Shown here: positions 37,951-46,954 of the stretch, piece after piece | Layout of the letters: the number at the start of each line of letters is the position of its first letter | Numbering within the stretch: the first letter of the stretch is position 1 | Assembly: GCF_008271655.1 (NCBI RefSeq) | Contig: NZ_VKKX01000022.1 | Coordinates: 674,271 to 738,270, forward strand | Direction: 5' to 3' | Length of the DNA stretch: 64,000 nucleotides | Source of the DNA: Gemmobacter caeruleus | GTDB taxonomy: Bacteria > Pseudomonadota > Alphaproteobacteria > Rhodobacterales > Rhodobacteraceae | The notes under the pieces: generated by a model | The model's input: only the letters and a program-made list of their open reading frames with translations | Databases searched by the model: none | What the model was told of the DNA's origin: nothing | Position numbers and translations under genes: made by a program

Positions 37951-38556
37951 TCAGATCAGATCGACCCCCGCCTGCATCATCTGCTGGCAGGCGGTGGCCA
38001 GCGATCCTTCCAGGTCGATGGCGCGGCAGGCGCTCATCTTCACCGCGACGGCAAAGCCCAGCCGTGCGGCATCCAGTGCGGAATAGGTCACGCAGAAATC
38101 GGTGGCCAGCCCGACCAGCGTCAACCGCGTCACACCGCGCGTGCGCAGATAGCCCTCAAGCCCGGTCGGCGTCGTGCGGTCATTTTCGAAGAACGCGGAA
38201 TAACTGTCGATTTCGGGGCGAAAGCCCTTGCGGATGATCAGATCGCCCGGCGCGGTTTCCAGCCGGGGGTGGAACAGCGCGCCGTCGCTGCCCTGCACGC
38301 AATGGGTGGGCCACAGGATCTGCGGGCCATAGGGCATCTGGGTCAGCGAAAAGGGCGCGGCGCCGGGGTGGTTTTCGGCAAAGCTCTTGTGATCGGCGGG
38401 GTGCCAGTCCTGCGTCAGCACGCGCACCGGAAATTGCCGCATCATGGCGTTGATTTCGGGGATGATGGCATCGCCCCCGGCCACGGCCAGCGCACCGCCC
38501 GGGCAGAAATCGTTCTGCACATCGACAACGATCAGGGCTTCTTCGGCTGCACGCAT
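37951..38556 (-). CDS. pncA: Nicotinamidase
   Basis: A 201-residue nicotinamidase that hydrolyses nicotinamide to nicotinate and ammonia. The isochorismatase-fold signatures are [14 protein letters not shown] with catalytic Asp12, [12 protein letters not shown] with the metal-binding Asp and two His, a Lys in IIRKGF, and the nucleophile Cys in [12 protein letters not shown]. The ATG at 38556 has GGGGA upstream; a longer frame to 38604 lacks a good site. It is divergent from trhO and belongs functionally with pncB. Confidence 0.94.
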   Translation of the reverse strand: MRAAEEALIVVDVQNDFCPGGALAVAGGDAIIPEINAMMRQFPVRVLTQDWHPADHKSFAENHPGAAPFSLTQMPYGPQILWPTHCVQGSDGALFHPRLETAPGDLIIRKGFRPEIDSYSAFFENDRTTPTGLEGYLRTRGVTRLTLVGLATDFCVTYSALDAARLGFAVAVKMSACRAIDLEGSLATACQQMMQAGVDLI

Positions 38557-38654
38557 GGCTTTCCCCCGGTCAGGTTTTCCCTTGGCTATGCCGCAAGGGG
38601 CCATGCGTCAATGCCGCGCTTGCATTGGCGCGGCCAAAGGGGCAGATGCGGGGC

Positions 38655-39557
38655 ATGATCACCATCGCCGCGCTTTATCACTTTACCCGCTTTGCCGACC
38701 CGGACGCCCTGCGCGCGCCGCTTCAGGCGCTGGCCGAGGCCGAGGGGGTGAAAGGGTCGCTCCTGCTGGCGGCCGAGGGGGTGAACGGCACCATTGCCGG
38801 CAGCCGCGCGGGCATCGACGCGGTGCTGGCGCATCTGCGTGCCCTGCCCGGCTGCGCGGGGCTGGAGCATAAGGAAAGCCACGCCGAGGCGATGCCCTTT
38901 GCCCGGATGAAGGTAAAGCTCAAGCGCGAGATCGTGACGATGGGCCAGCCCGGCATCGACCCGCGCGCCCGCGTCGGCCATTACGTCGCCCCCGAGGACT
39001 GGAATGCGCTGATATCGTCCCCCGATGTCGCGGTGATCGACACCCGCAACGATTACGAGGTGGCGATCGGCAGTTTCGCGGGCGCGATCGACCCCGGCAC
39101 CCGCAGCTTTCGCGACTTTCCCGCCTGGTGGGCAGCCAATCGCGAACGGTTCCACAACAAGCGCATCGCGATGTTCTGCACCGGCGGCATCCGCTGCGAG
39201 AAATCGACGAATTACCTGCTGGGCGAGGGGATCGAGCAGGTCTATCACCTCAAGGGCGGCATCCTGAAATATCTGGAGGAAGTGCCCGAGGATCAGAGCC
39301 TCTGGCACGGCCAATGCTATGTCTTTGACGGGCGCGTCAGCGTCGGGCACGGGCTGGTGCCGGGCGACTATGGCAGTTGCCACGCCTGCCGCCGCCCGAT
39401 CAGCGCGGAAGACAAGGCGCACCCGGCCTATGAGCCGGGCGTCTGCTGCCCCGCCTGCGTCTCGGAATATTCCGAGGCCGACCGCGCGCGGTTCCGCGAG
39501 CGCATGAAACAGATGGACCTTGCCGCGCGGCGCGGCCAGCGTCATCTGGGCGGCTGA
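38655..39557 (+). CDS. trhO: tRNA uridine(34) hydroxylase TrhO
   Basis: A 300-residue rhodanese-domain enzyme (YceA family) that hydroxylates uridine 34 of tRNA in an oxygen-dependent way, the first step to 5-methoxyuridine or cmo5U. The rhodanese loop [11 protein letters not shown] (about residues 174-184, with the active Cys) and [12 protein letters not shown]...CPACV zinc-like cysteines at the C-terminus are visible. An ATG at 38646 is an alternative start. The 3-prime end overlaps the convergent WYL-regulator gene by 16 bp. Confidence 0.92.
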   Translation: MITIAALYHFTRFADPDALRAPLQALAEAEGVKGSLLLAAEGVNGTIAGSRAGIDAVLAHLRALPGCAGLEHKESHAEAMPFARMKVKLKREIVTMGQPGIDPRARVGHYVAPEDWNALISSPDVAVIDTRNDYEVAIGSFAGAIDPGTRSFRDFPAWWAANRERFHNKRIAMFCTGGIRCEKSTNYLLGEGIEQVYHLKGGILKYLEEVPEDQSLWHGQCYVFDGRVSVGHGLVPGDYGSCHACRRPISAEDKAHPAYEPGVCCPACVSEYSEADRARFRERMKQMDLAARRGQRHLGG

Positions 39558-40234
39558 TCCTTCAGGATGCGGTGAAAGGCCCGCAGCAGCGTCACGCGGC
39601 GCGGTCGAAAGCTCTCGCCGGTCATCGCCACATCCTGCATCGAGCGCAGGTGAAAGCGGCGGAAATCCTGCCGCAACTGGCATTGCGCCAGCAGCATCAG
39701 CGCCCGATCCAGCCACACCACCGACAGCGGATAGACCCGTCGCCGGGTCTGGCGGCCCGACAGATCGGTATAGGTCATGTCAAGCGCGCGTTCCTCCCAG
39801 ATGGCCTCGCGGATCAGGCCCAGATGGGCGGGGGCCGACGCGCGCGGCTCGCAGCGAAACACCGCCTGCGCCGCATGCAGCGCCTGGCGCTGCACCCGTT
39901 CTGGCAGGGTGGCGATGATCTTGGCGCCGGCGGCCTCGGCCGCACGCGCCAGCGCAGGGTCGCCCGCCAGCCCGATCTCGGCGAGGCCCAGCATCAGCGC
40001 CTCCACCTCCAGCCGGGTGAACATCTGCGGCGGCAGGGCCGGGTCTTCGGCCAGCGTATAGCCCAGCCCCGCCTCGCCCTCAATCCGTGCCCCGGCGGCG
40101 CGCAGGGCGGCGATATCGCGATACAGCGTGCGGGGCGACACCTCCATCTCGGCGGCCAGCCGGGCAGCGGTCACCGGCTGCGGCAGCCGGCGCAGCGCAT
40201 CCAGAAGGCGAAAAAGACGATCGGGCTTGGCCAT
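39542..40234 (-). CDS. HTH-WYL transcriptional regulator (YafY-like)
   Basis: A 230-residue DNA-binding protein. The N-terminal winged helix ([33 protein letters not shown], residues 6-45) is followed by a WYL ligand-binding domain with the conserved core [20 protein letters not shown] and [15 protein letters not shown] domains sense nucleotides or ligands. It is divergent from a GST gene with a 69-bp gap, so it most likely regulates that gene and itself. The longer minus-strand frame to 41527 is a shadow of the EamA and GST genes. Confidence 0.85.
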   Translation of the reverse strand: MAKPDRLFRLLDALRRLPQPVTAARLAAEMEVSPRTLYRDIAALRAAGARIEGEAGLGYTLAEDPALPPQMFTRLEVEALMLGLAEIGLAGDPALARAAEAAGAKIIATLPERVQRQALHAAQAVFRCEPRASAPAHLGLIREAIWEERALDMTYTDLSGRQTRRRVYPLSVVWLDRALMLLAQCQLRQDFRRFHLRSMQDVAMTGESFRPRRVTLLRAFHRILKDQPPR

Positions 40235-40303
40235 GACATGCTGACAGGTTCTGGCAGGAGCACTCAATGATAACAGCGCCATGCAGAATGGAAAGGAAAA
40301 GCG

Positions 40304-40891
40304 ATGATCACCTTCTACCATGCCCCCCATTCGCGGTCCTGGCGCATCCTGGCGTTGATCGAGGAGATGGGTCTGGGCGACCGCATCGACCTGCGCGCGG
40401 TGAATATCCTGCGCGCCGACGGCTCGGGCGGGCGCGACCCGGCCAACCCGCATCCCGAAGGCAAGGTGCCGATCCTCGATCATGACGGTCGGCTGATCTC
40501 GGAAACCCCGGCGATCATGATCTATCTGACCACGCTGTTCCCCGGCAGCACCATGGCGCCCGCGCCCGGCACGCCCGATTGGGGGGTCTTTCTGAGCTGG
40601 ATGTGCTGGTATACCGCCGCGATGGAGCCGGCGCTGCTGACGGCGATGGCCGGGGCCTCGCATCCGGTGCTCTATTCCACCTGGCGCGACCCGCAGGCGG
40701 TGACCGACCGGCTGCGCGCCGCGCTGGACGGGCGGCCCTGGATCATGGGCGAGAGCTACAGCGCCGTCGATCTGCTGCTGCATTCGCCCTATGCCTGGGT
40801 GCCCGATCTGATGCCGGATGACCCGGCGATCCGCGACTGGGTGGCGCGCTGTCAGGCGCGGCCGGTCACGCAGGCGACCTATACCGCCTGA
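40304..40891 (+). CDS. Glutathione S-transferase family protein
   Basis: A 195-residue protein with an N-terminal thioredoxin fold (MITFYHAPHSRSWRILALIEEMGL, with NPHPEGKVPILDHDG and the cis-Pro and SETPAIMIYL segment binding glutathione at about 66-75) and an all-helical C-terminal domain (IMGESYSAVDLLLHS). It may conjugate glutathione to an electrophile or bind a ligand. It is probably controlled by the divergent WYL regulator. Its end overlaps the convergent EamA gene by 13 bp. Confidence 0.85.
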   Translation: MITFYHAPHSRSWRILALIEEMGLGDRIDLRAVNILRADGSGGRDPANPHPEGKVPILDHDGRLISETPAIMIYLTTLFPGSTMAPAPGTPDWGVFLSWMCWYTAAMEPALLTAMAGASHPVLYSTWRDPQAVTDRLRAALDGRPWIMGESYSAVDLLLHSPYAWVPDLMPDDPAIRDWVARCQARPVTQATYTA

Positions 40892-41745
40892 CGCGACAGT
40901 TGCACGGCAAGGATGCCGGCCATGACCACGGCGACGCCGATCATGTCGGTCAGCCGCACCGCCTCGTGCAGCAAAAGCGCCGCGATCGCCACGCCCAGAA
41001 ACGGGTTCAGAAAGTGGAAGGTCGCGGCCTTGACCGCCCCGATGCGCCGCACCAGCGCGAACCACAGGACGGTGGCAAAGATGCCCGGCATCACGATCTG
41101 ATAGGACATCGCCAAAAGCCATTGCGGCGTGACCGACAGCCGCCAGGGCTCGACCGTCAGGGCCACGGCCCACAGGACGGCGGCGCCGACCCACATCTGA
41201 TAGCCCACCACCACCAGCACATTCCCGCCCGAGGCCGCGCCGCGCAGGGTCAGCGTCGCGGTGGCCAGCGCCAGCGCCGCCACCAGGCAGAGCGCCACGC
41301 CCAGCGGATCGGCCCCCGCCCCCAGCCGCGAGGCCATGATCAGCGTCACCCCGGCAAAACCCAAGGCAAGGCCCAGCACACCCAGCCGTGGCAGGCGCTG
41401 CCCCAGCACGGCCCAGCCCAGCCCCGCCACGATCAGCGGCATGGTCGAGGCGATGATCGCCGCCAGCGAAGCCTCGATCCATTGCATCGCGACGAAGTTC
41501 AGCCCCAGATAGATCGCGTTCTGGCACAGGCCAAAGACCAGCGTGGCCCGCAGTTGCGCCCGGTCAAGCCGCAGGCTCTGCCCCAGGGCCGCGCCAAGGC
41601 CAAGCGCCAGCGCGCCCGACACGCTGAAACGGATGGCCAGCGACAGGATCGGCGCCGCATCGGCGACGATCAGCCGCGCCGTCGCATAGGCAGATGACCA
41701 GACCAGGGCAAAGACCAGCCCCATGACAATTGCCCGCAGATCCAT
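40879..41745 (-). CDS. EamA/DMT family transporter
   Basis: A 288-residue membrane protein with ten hydrophobic segments in two EamA repeats (the first begins IVMGLVFALVWSSAYA at about 6-21; the second begins about residue 150). The family exports amino acids, nucleotides or drugs. The substrate is unknown. The start at 41745 is an ATG near the HU terminator. It converges on the GST gene with a 13-bp overlap, an unusually tight arrangement repeated three times in this window. Confidence 0.82.
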   Translation of the reverse strand: MDLRAIVMGLVFALVWSSAYATARLIVADAAPILSLAIRFSVSGALALGLGAALGQSLRLDRAQLRATLVFGLCQNAIYLGLNFVAMQWIEASLAAIIASTMPLIVAGLGWAVLGQRLPRLGVLGLALGFAGVTLIMASRLGAGADPLGVALCLVAALALATATLTLRGAASGGNVLVVVGYQMWVGAAVLWAVALTVEPWRLSVTPQWLLAMSYQIVMPGIFATVLWFALVRRIGAVKAATFHFLNPFLGVAIAALLLHEAVRLTDMIGVAVVMAGILAVQLSRQAV

Positions 41746-41766
41746 TGCGCGTGCCCCTCCGCTATG

Positions 41767-41791
41767 AAAAAGGCCGCCCCTCGGGGCGGCC
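41767..41791 (-). terminator. Terminator of the HU gene
   Basis: On the minus strand GGCCGCCCC-GA-GGGGCGGCC is a 9-bp perfect stem (functionally 8 bp with a 4-base loop) followed by TTTTT. It ends the HU transcript 22 bases after its stop and separates it from the EamA gene. Confidence 0.9.
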
Positions 41792-41813
41792 CTGTCACCG
41801 TGATCTGGCAGGA

Positions 41814-42101
41814 TCAGGCGTTCACGCTGTCTTTCAGCGCCTTGGCGATGGTGAATTTCACCTGCTTGTCGGCCGGTTTGGTCACGGTTTCGCCGGTAGC
41901 GGGGTTGCGCACCTGACGCTCGGGGCGGGCCTTGCAGACCACCTTGCCCAGACCCGGCAGGGTCACGGCGCCACCGGCAGCAACTTCGCGCGCCACGACG
42001 GCGGCCACGGCATCCAGCGCAGCGCCCGCAACTTTCTTGTCTGCGCCCATGGCGTCGGCCAGGGCGGCAACGAGCTGCGTCTTGGTCATCGGTTTGGACA
42101 T
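41814..42101 (-). CDS. HU-family DNA-binding protein
   Basis: A 95-residue nucleoid protein that bends and compacts DNA. The helical dimerisation core (TKTQLVAALADAMG, residues 6-19) and the beta-arm LPGLGKVVCKARPERQVRNPATGETVT (about 48-74) with the RNPxTGE tip are clear. The chain has an N-terminal MSKPM and a Cys in the arm. The ATG at 42101 has AAGGA upstream. It stands alone with its own terminator. Codon use fits high expression. Confidence 0.9.
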   Translation of the reverse strand: MSKPMTKTQLVAALADAMGADKKVAGAALDAVAAVVAREVAAGGAVTLPGLGKVVCKARPERQVRNPATGETVTKPADKQVKFTIAKALKDSVNA

Positions 42102-42263
42102 CTTGTCATCCTTATCGTTATCCCGCCTCCCAGTGGCGGTATGTCGGCCCCCGGGCCTTGCCGGGTTGGTGCCCTTGCTACACAGGTTTTCCGGGCAAAG
42201 TTCAAGCCCAGATTCCCGCGCCCAAGGCCCCGAAGGCCGCAAATGCCCGCTTTTGCCGCAATG

Positions 42264-43742
42264 TCAGAGAAAGGCGGTCTCCTCGAAACTGCGCAATTTC
42301 CGGCTGTGGATACGCTCCACCGGCATTTCGCGGATCAGCTCCATCGCATGCACCCCGATCAGCAGATGGCGGGCAACCTGCGTGCGATAGAAATCACTGG
42401 CCATGCCGGGCAGCTTCAATTCGCCATGCAGCGGCTTGTCACTGACACAGAGCAGCGTGCCGTAGGGCACCCGAAAGCGGAAGCCGTTGGCGGCGATGGT
42501 CGCGCTTTCCATATCCAGCGCGATGGCGCGCGACTGGCTCAGACGTTGCACCGGGCCGGACTGGTCGCGCAGTTCCCAGTTGCGGTTGTCGATCGTGGCC
42601 ACGGTGCCCGTGCGCATGATGCGCTTCAGCTCATAGCCCTCAAGCTGGGTCACGGCCTCCACCGCGTCTTCCAGCGCGATCTGGATCTCGGCCAGAGCCG
42701 GGATCGGCACCCAGACCGGCAGATCATCATCCAGAACGTGATCCTCGCGCAGATAGGCATGGGCCAGGCAAAAATCGCCCAGGCTCTGCGAATTGCGCAG
42801 GCCGGCGCAATGGCCGACCATCAGCCAGGCATGCGGGCGCAGCACGGCGATATGGTCGGTCGCGGTTTTCGCATTCGACGGACCGACACCGATATTGACC
42901 AGCGTGATGCCCTGCCCGTCCGCCCGTTTCAGGTGATAGGTCGGCATCTGCGGCATCTTGGTCGGATGGGTCAGCACCCCGTCCGGCGTGGTCAGGGTCT
43001 GGTTGCCGGTCGCCACAAAGGCCGTATAGCCCGAGGCCGGATCGCCCAGCACCTTGCGGGCATAGGCCTCGAATTCATCGACATAGAACTGGTAGTTGGT
43101 GAACAGGACGTGGTTCTGGAAATGCGCGGGGTCGGTCGCGGTATAGTGCGACAGCCGCGCCAGCGAATAATCCACCCGCTGCGCGGTAAAGGGCGCCAGC
43201 GGGCGCGAGCCGTCGGCATATTCGGTCAGCATGCCATTGACGATATCGTCATTGGTGGTCGAAAGATCCGGCACGTCGAACACGTCACGCAGCGGGAAAT
43301 CCAGCACGCCTTCCTGCGGGATCACCACGCCGGGCCGGTTGGCCACCGCGAAATGCACCGGGATCGGGGTTTCCGACGGCCCGATCTGCACCGGCACGCC
43401 ATGGTTCTGGATCAGCAGCGTCAGTTGCTGCACCAGGTAGTTGCGGAACAGGTCAGGCCGGGTGATCGTGGTGACATAGGTGCCGGGCTGCGCCACATGG
43501 CCGAAGGACAGGCGCGAATCCGTCTTGGCAAAGCTGGTCGTGGTAAAGCGAATTTCGGGATACCAGGCGCGCACGCGCGCGGCAGGCGGATGGCCCGACA
43601 TCACGGCGTTGAACTGCTCGGTCAGGAAATCGACGGCCTGGGTATAAAGCGCCTCCAGCCGGGCCACGGCCTCGGCCGCGTCGGTAAAGCTTTCATGCGC
43701 CGCATCGGACGGCGCGATATAGGTCTGCGAAATCTGGGTCAC
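42264..43742 (-). CDS. amn: AMP nucleosidase
   Basis: A 492-residue enzyme that cleaves AMP to adenine and ribose 5-phosphate, controlling the adenylate pool and purine salvage. It aligns throughout with E. coli Amn: RPDLFRNYLVQQLTLL, ARLSHYT, FVATGNQT, GQGITLVNIGVGPSNAKT, MVGHCAGLR, ALDMESATIAANGFRFRVPYG and KPLHGELKLPG. The start is a GTG at 43742 in which GTGA overlaps the end of a 5-codon mini-ORF (ATG at 43756), possibly a coupled leader. An upstream frame to 44561 is a shadow. Confidence 0.94.
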   Translation of the reverse strand: MTQISQTYIAPSDAAHESFTDAAEAVARLEALYTQAVDFLTEQFNAVMSGHPPAARVRAWYPEIRFTTTSFAKTDSRLSFGHVAQPGTYVTTITRPDLFRNYLVQQLTLLIQNHGVPVQIGPSETPIPVHFAVANRPGVVIPQEGVLDFPLRDVFDVPDLSTTNDDIVNGMLTEYADGSRPLAPFTAQRVDYSLARLSHYTATDPAHFQNHVLFTNYQFYVDEFEAYARKVLGDPASGYTAFVATGNQTLTTPDGVLTHPTKMPQMPTYHLKRADGQGITLVNIGVGPSNAKTATDHIAVLRPHAWLMVGHCAGLRNSQSLGDFCLAHAYLREDHVLDDDLPVWVPIPALAEIQIALEDAVEAVTQLEGYELKRIMRTGTVATIDNRNWELRDQSGPVQRLSQSRAIALDMESATIAANGFRFRVPYGTLLCVSDKPLHGELKLPGMASDFYRTQVARHLLIGVHAMELIREMPVERIHSRKLRSFEETAFL

Positions 43743-43910
43743 TCGGGTCTGTCCATTTTTTGATCGTTCTTTCTGCACCCTCCCGGGGGGCGAAATCAAG
43801 CGCGGCGTGCGCAAAGGCCGCGCCCCGACCCTGGCGCTGCGACATGACGGCGCCATGACGATGGGGCGGCAGGCCTTGCGGGGCGCGCGTGCCGGGGCCA
43901 GAATGACGCC

Positions 43911-44759
43911 ATGACAGGCACGCTTCTTTCCCTTGGCCATGGCTATTCGGCCCAGGCCCTTGCCCGGCGGCTGTTGCCGCAGGGCTGGCGCATCATCGGC
44001 ACCACCCGCAGCCCCGACAAGGCCGAGGCCCTGCGCCGCGACGGGGTGGAACCCGTGATCTGGCCCGGCACGCCGCTGGCGCCGCTGATCGCCGGGGCAA
44101 GCCACATCCTGTGTTCCGTAGCGCCAGGGCCGGGGGGTGACCCGGTTGTGGCGGAGGCGGCCGCGGCGCTGCGGGCCGCGCGACCGGCCTGGGTCGGATA
44201 TCTTTCCACCACCGGGGTTTATGGCGATCATGACGGCGGCTGGGTCGATGAAACCAGCCCCCTGACCCCCTCGACCCTGCGCGGGGTGCAGCGGGTGCGG
44301 GCCGAGGCCGAATGGCAGGCACTTGGCCTGCCGCTGCACATCTTTCGGCTGGCGGGTATCTATGGCCCCGGGCGCGGCCCCTTTGCCAAGGTGCGCAACG
44401 GGACGGCGCGGCGCATCCTCAAGCCCGGGCAGGTGTTTTCGCGCATCCATGTCGAGGATATCGCGCAGGTGCTGGAGGCCTCGATCCGCCATCCCGACCC
44501 GGGCGCGGTCTATAACGTCTGCGACGACGATCCCGCCCCGCCCGAGGCGGTGATCGGCCATGCCGCGCAGCTTCTGGGCCTGCCGCTCCCCCCGGCCGAG
44601 GATTTCGCCACGGCCGAGATGACCCCGCTTGCCCGCAGCTTCTATGCCGAGAACAAGCGCGTGCGGAATGACCGGATGAAGCGCGATCTGGCGGTGCGCC
44701 TGCTGTATCCCAGCTACCGCGAGGGGCTGGCTGCCCTGCTGGCCGAGGGCGAGGACTAA
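43911..44759 (+). CDS. NAD-dependent epimerase/dehydratase family protein
   Basis: A 282-residue Rossmann-fold SDR protein. The N-terminal LSLGHGYSAQALARRLLPQG (about 6-25) is the nucleotide-binding turn. The YLSTTGVYGDHDGGWVDE segment (95-112) contains the Tyr-x-x-x-like extended-SDR region, and IHVEDIAQVLEASI and VYNVCDDDP (about 183-211) match YeeZ/Rhodobacter epimerase-like proteins. Substrate unknown. The stop is three bases before the GntR gene on the opposite strand. Confidence 0.75.
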   Translation: MTGTLLSLGHGYSAQALARRLLPQGWRIIGTTRSPDKAEALRRDGVEPVIWPGTPLAPLIAGASHILCSVAPGPGGDPVVAEAAAALRAARPAWVGYLSTTGVYGDHDGGWVDETSPLTPSTLRGVQRVRAEAEWQALGLPLHIFRLAGIYGPGRGPFAKVRNGTARRILKPGQVFSRIHVEDIAQVLEASIRHPDPGAVYNVCDDDPAPPEAVIGHAAQLLGLPLPPAEDFATAEMTPLARSFYAENKRVRNDRMKRDLAVRLLYPSYREGLAALLAEGED

Positions 44760-44762
44760 GGG

Positions 44763-45410
44763 TCAGGCGATCCGCGCGAAGGCCTGCATGATCTCGCGCT
44801 CCGACTGGTCCAGATAGTCGGAGAGGATGCGCGCCGCCCCCGCCGCGTCGCCGGCATCGAGCCGCGCCAGAATATCGGCGTTGCGGGTGACATAGGGGGC
44901 GTGCAGCCGTTCAGGGCTGTGCAGCAACCCGAAGGCCAGCCGCAATTCCGCGATGATCTGGCCAAAGAAGGTATCGAGACGCGGGCTGTCGGCCAGCGCC
45001 ACGATGGCCGCGTGAAATTCCATATTGGCGCTGCCGACGCCGCGCCAATCGCCTTCGGCCTGCTGGCGGGCGGCCTGCTCGACCGCCTGGCGCATCCGCG
45101 CCACCGCCTCGTGGCGCGGCCAGGCCTGGGCCAGCGCCGGCACCTCGATCAGACGCCGCAGGCGGTAGATATCGACGATGGTCGCCATCGAGGGCGTCGC
45201 GACAAACACGCCGCGATTGGGTTCATGCCGCAACAGCCCCTCATGCGTCAGCAGGCGGAACACCTCGCGCAGCGTGTTGCGGGACACGTTCAGATCGGCG
45301 GCCAGCCGGGTCTCGGCCAGCCGTTGCCCGGGCGGCAGGATCCCGTCGATGATGTCATGGCGCAAGCGGGTCGCGGTTTCTTCGGCCAGGCTGGGCGCGT
45401 CGTCGGTCAT
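44763..45410 (-). CDS. GntR family regulator, FCD type (FadR subfamily)
   Basis: A 215-residue transcription factor. The winged helix (DIIDGILPPGQRLAETRLAADLNVSRNTLREVFRLLTHEGLL) is followed by an FCD all-helical ligand-binding domain from about residue 85. AGGAG before the ATG at 45413/45410 gives better spacing to the second ATG (45410); a TTG start to 45425 is possible but unlikely. It is divergent from the pyroglutamate operon, and a FadR-type operator sits in the gap at 45551-45563. It is therefore the likely regulator of that operon. Confidence 0.86.
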   Translation of the reverse strand: MTDDAPSLAEETATRLRHDIIDGILPPGQRLAETRLAADLNVSRNTLREVFRLLTHEGLLRHEPNRGVFVATPSMATIVDIYRLRRLIEVPALAQAWPRHEAVARMRQAVEQAARQQAEGDWRGVGSANMEFHAAIVALADSPRLDTFFGQIIAELRLAFGLLHSPERLHAPYVTRNADILARLDAGDAAGAARILSDYLDQSEREIMQAFARIA

Positions 45411-45550
45411 CATCGGCTCCTGCAAGTCGCCGGATCATGTCGGAACCCGCGCCCCGCCGCAAGGCGCAGCCCTTCGCGATTCGCCGCGTGGGTCACCATA
45501 CCACGCCTGATCTGCCCATCCGGCAGGCCGTGTCAGACTTTCGTCACAAT

Positions 45551-45563
45551 ATTGTTCAACAAT
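45551..45563. promoter_or_regulatory. Candidate GntR/FCD operator
   Basis: ATTGTTCAACAAT is a 13-bp palindrome fitting the FadR-type consensus TNGT-N3-ACNA. It lies 141 bases before the GntR start and about 100 before the NRAMP-like gene. The surrounding AT-rich 45541-45600 stretch holds a TTGACA -35 (45588-45593) for the operon. Self- and operon-regulation is inferred. Confidence 0.6.
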
Positions 45564-45664
45564 TTACAAGTTATTGTCAGATTTAATTTGACAGAATGCC
45601 CAACTGGACAGAACATCAACCCATGCAAAAACCCCAAACCCACCTTGCAGCAGGAGCATGACTG

Positions 45665-46903
45665 ATGAGCGAAACCCCGCTGAACAGCCCTTCCGCCGCC
45701 CAGTCCTCGCTTCGCGGCGGGTTCATGGCGGCGATCTTCCTGATGGCGACCTCGGCCATCGGGCCGGGTTTCATCACCCAGACCGCCACCTTCACCGCCA
45801 AGCTGGGCGCGGCTTTCGCCTTTGCGATCCTCGCCTCGATCGTGATCGACTTCGTGGTGCAGCTGAACATCTGGCGCATCACCACGCTGACCAATCGCCG
45901 GGCCTCTGAAACCGCGAATGCCGCCATTCCCGGATCGGGTTACCTTCTGGCGGTGCTGGTCATCGTGGGCGGGCTGGCCTTCAATGTGGGCAATATCGCC
46001 GGCGCCGGGCTGGGCCTGAACGCCATGCTGGGGCTGGACCCGCGCATCGGCGGCGCGCTCTCGGCGCTGATTGCCATCGCGATCTTCCTGTCGCGCCGCG
46101 CGGGGATGCTGCTGGACCGGATGATCATCGCGCTCGGCTTCCTGATGATCGCCATGACGGTGATCGTGGCCTTCGTCTCCAACCCGCCGGTGGGCGAGGC
46201 GCTGCGCCAGACCATCCTGCCCGATGTCATCGACTTTCCCACCATCACCACCATCGTGGGCGGCACCGTGGGCGGCTATATCACCTATTCCGGCGCGCAT
46301 CGCCTGCTGGACAAGGGGCTGACCGGCGCCCACAACCTGCCGGCCGTGACCCGCGCGGCGCTGACCGGCATCGCGGTGACCGGCGTCATGCGCTTTGTGC
46401 TGTTCCTGGCCATTCTGGGCGTCGTCGCCTCGGGCGTGACGCTGGATCTGTCGAGCCAGGCGGCCAACCCGGCGGCGCAGGCCTTTGCCGCGGCGCTTGG
46501 CGATTGGGGGATGCGCATCTTTGGCGTGGTGCTGTGGGCGGCGGCGCTGACCTCGATCATCGGGGCGGCCTATACCTCGGTCAGCTTCCTGACCGTGTTC
46601 AGCCCGATGACCGACCGCGCGCGGGACATCGCAACCATTGCCTTCATCGGCTTTTCGCTGGTGGTCTATCTGGCGCTTGGCAAGGCGCCGGCGGCGATCC
46701 TGGTGTTTGTGGGCGGCTTCAACGGGCTGATCCTGCCCATCGGCCTGACGATCTTTACCTATGTTGGCTTTGCCCGGTCGGATCTGATGGGCGGGCACCG
46801 CTACAATCGCGGCCTTCTGGCGCTGAGCGCGATCACCTGTATCCTGACCTGGTATATGGGGGCAAAGTCGATCGGCCCGATCTTTGCCTTCCTCGCCCAG
46901 TGA
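45665..46903 (+). CDS. NRAMP-like transporter of the pyroglutamate operon (YcsG type)
   Basis: A 412-residue membrane protein with about 11 hydrophobic segments, related to NRAMP metal transporters and to B. subtilis YcsG, which sits in the kip/pxp operon. Canonical NRAMP binds metal through DPGN in helix 1; here the site reads GPGF (AIGPGFITQ, 31-39), so divalent metal binding is unlikely. Import of 5-oxoproline or a related acid is inferred from context. Start: ATG at 45665 nine bases after AGGAG, chosen over one four codons earlier. It leads the operon; pxpA follows with a hairpin in the gap. Confidence 0.8.
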   Translation: MSETPLNSPSAAQSSLRGGFMAAIFLMATSAIGPGFITQTATFTAKLGAAFAFAILASIVIDFVVQLNIWRITTLTNRRASETANAAIPGSGYLLAVLVIVGGLAFNVGNIAGAGLGLNAMLGLDPRIGGALSALIAIAIFLSRRAGMLLDRMIIALGFLMIAMTVIVAFVSNPPVGEALRQTILPDVIDFPTITTIVGGTVGGYITYSGAHRLLDKGLTGAHNLPAVTRAALTGIAVTGVMRFVLFLAILGVVASGVTLDLSSQAANPAAQAFAAALGDWGMRIFGVVLWAAALTSIIGAAYTSVSFLTVFSPMTDRARDIATIAFIGFSLVVYLALGKAPAAILVFVGGFNGLILPIGLTIFTYVGFARSDLMGGHRYNRGLLALSAITCILTWYMGAKSIGPIFAFLAQ

Positions 46904-46909
46904 CGCATC

Positions 46910-46933
46910 GGGCGGCCCCGCGCAGGGCCGCCC
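46910..46933 (+). terminator. Intercistronic hairpin, transporter to pxpA
   Basis: GGGCGGCCC-CGCGCA-GGGCCGCCC, a 9-bp perfect stem, fills the gap between the transporter stop and pxpA start. It is followed by CTTCCCCC rather than a T-run, so it probably limits or processes transcription rather than ending it. Confidence 0.4.
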
Positions 46934-46954
46934 CTTCCCCCGGAGACCGCAACA

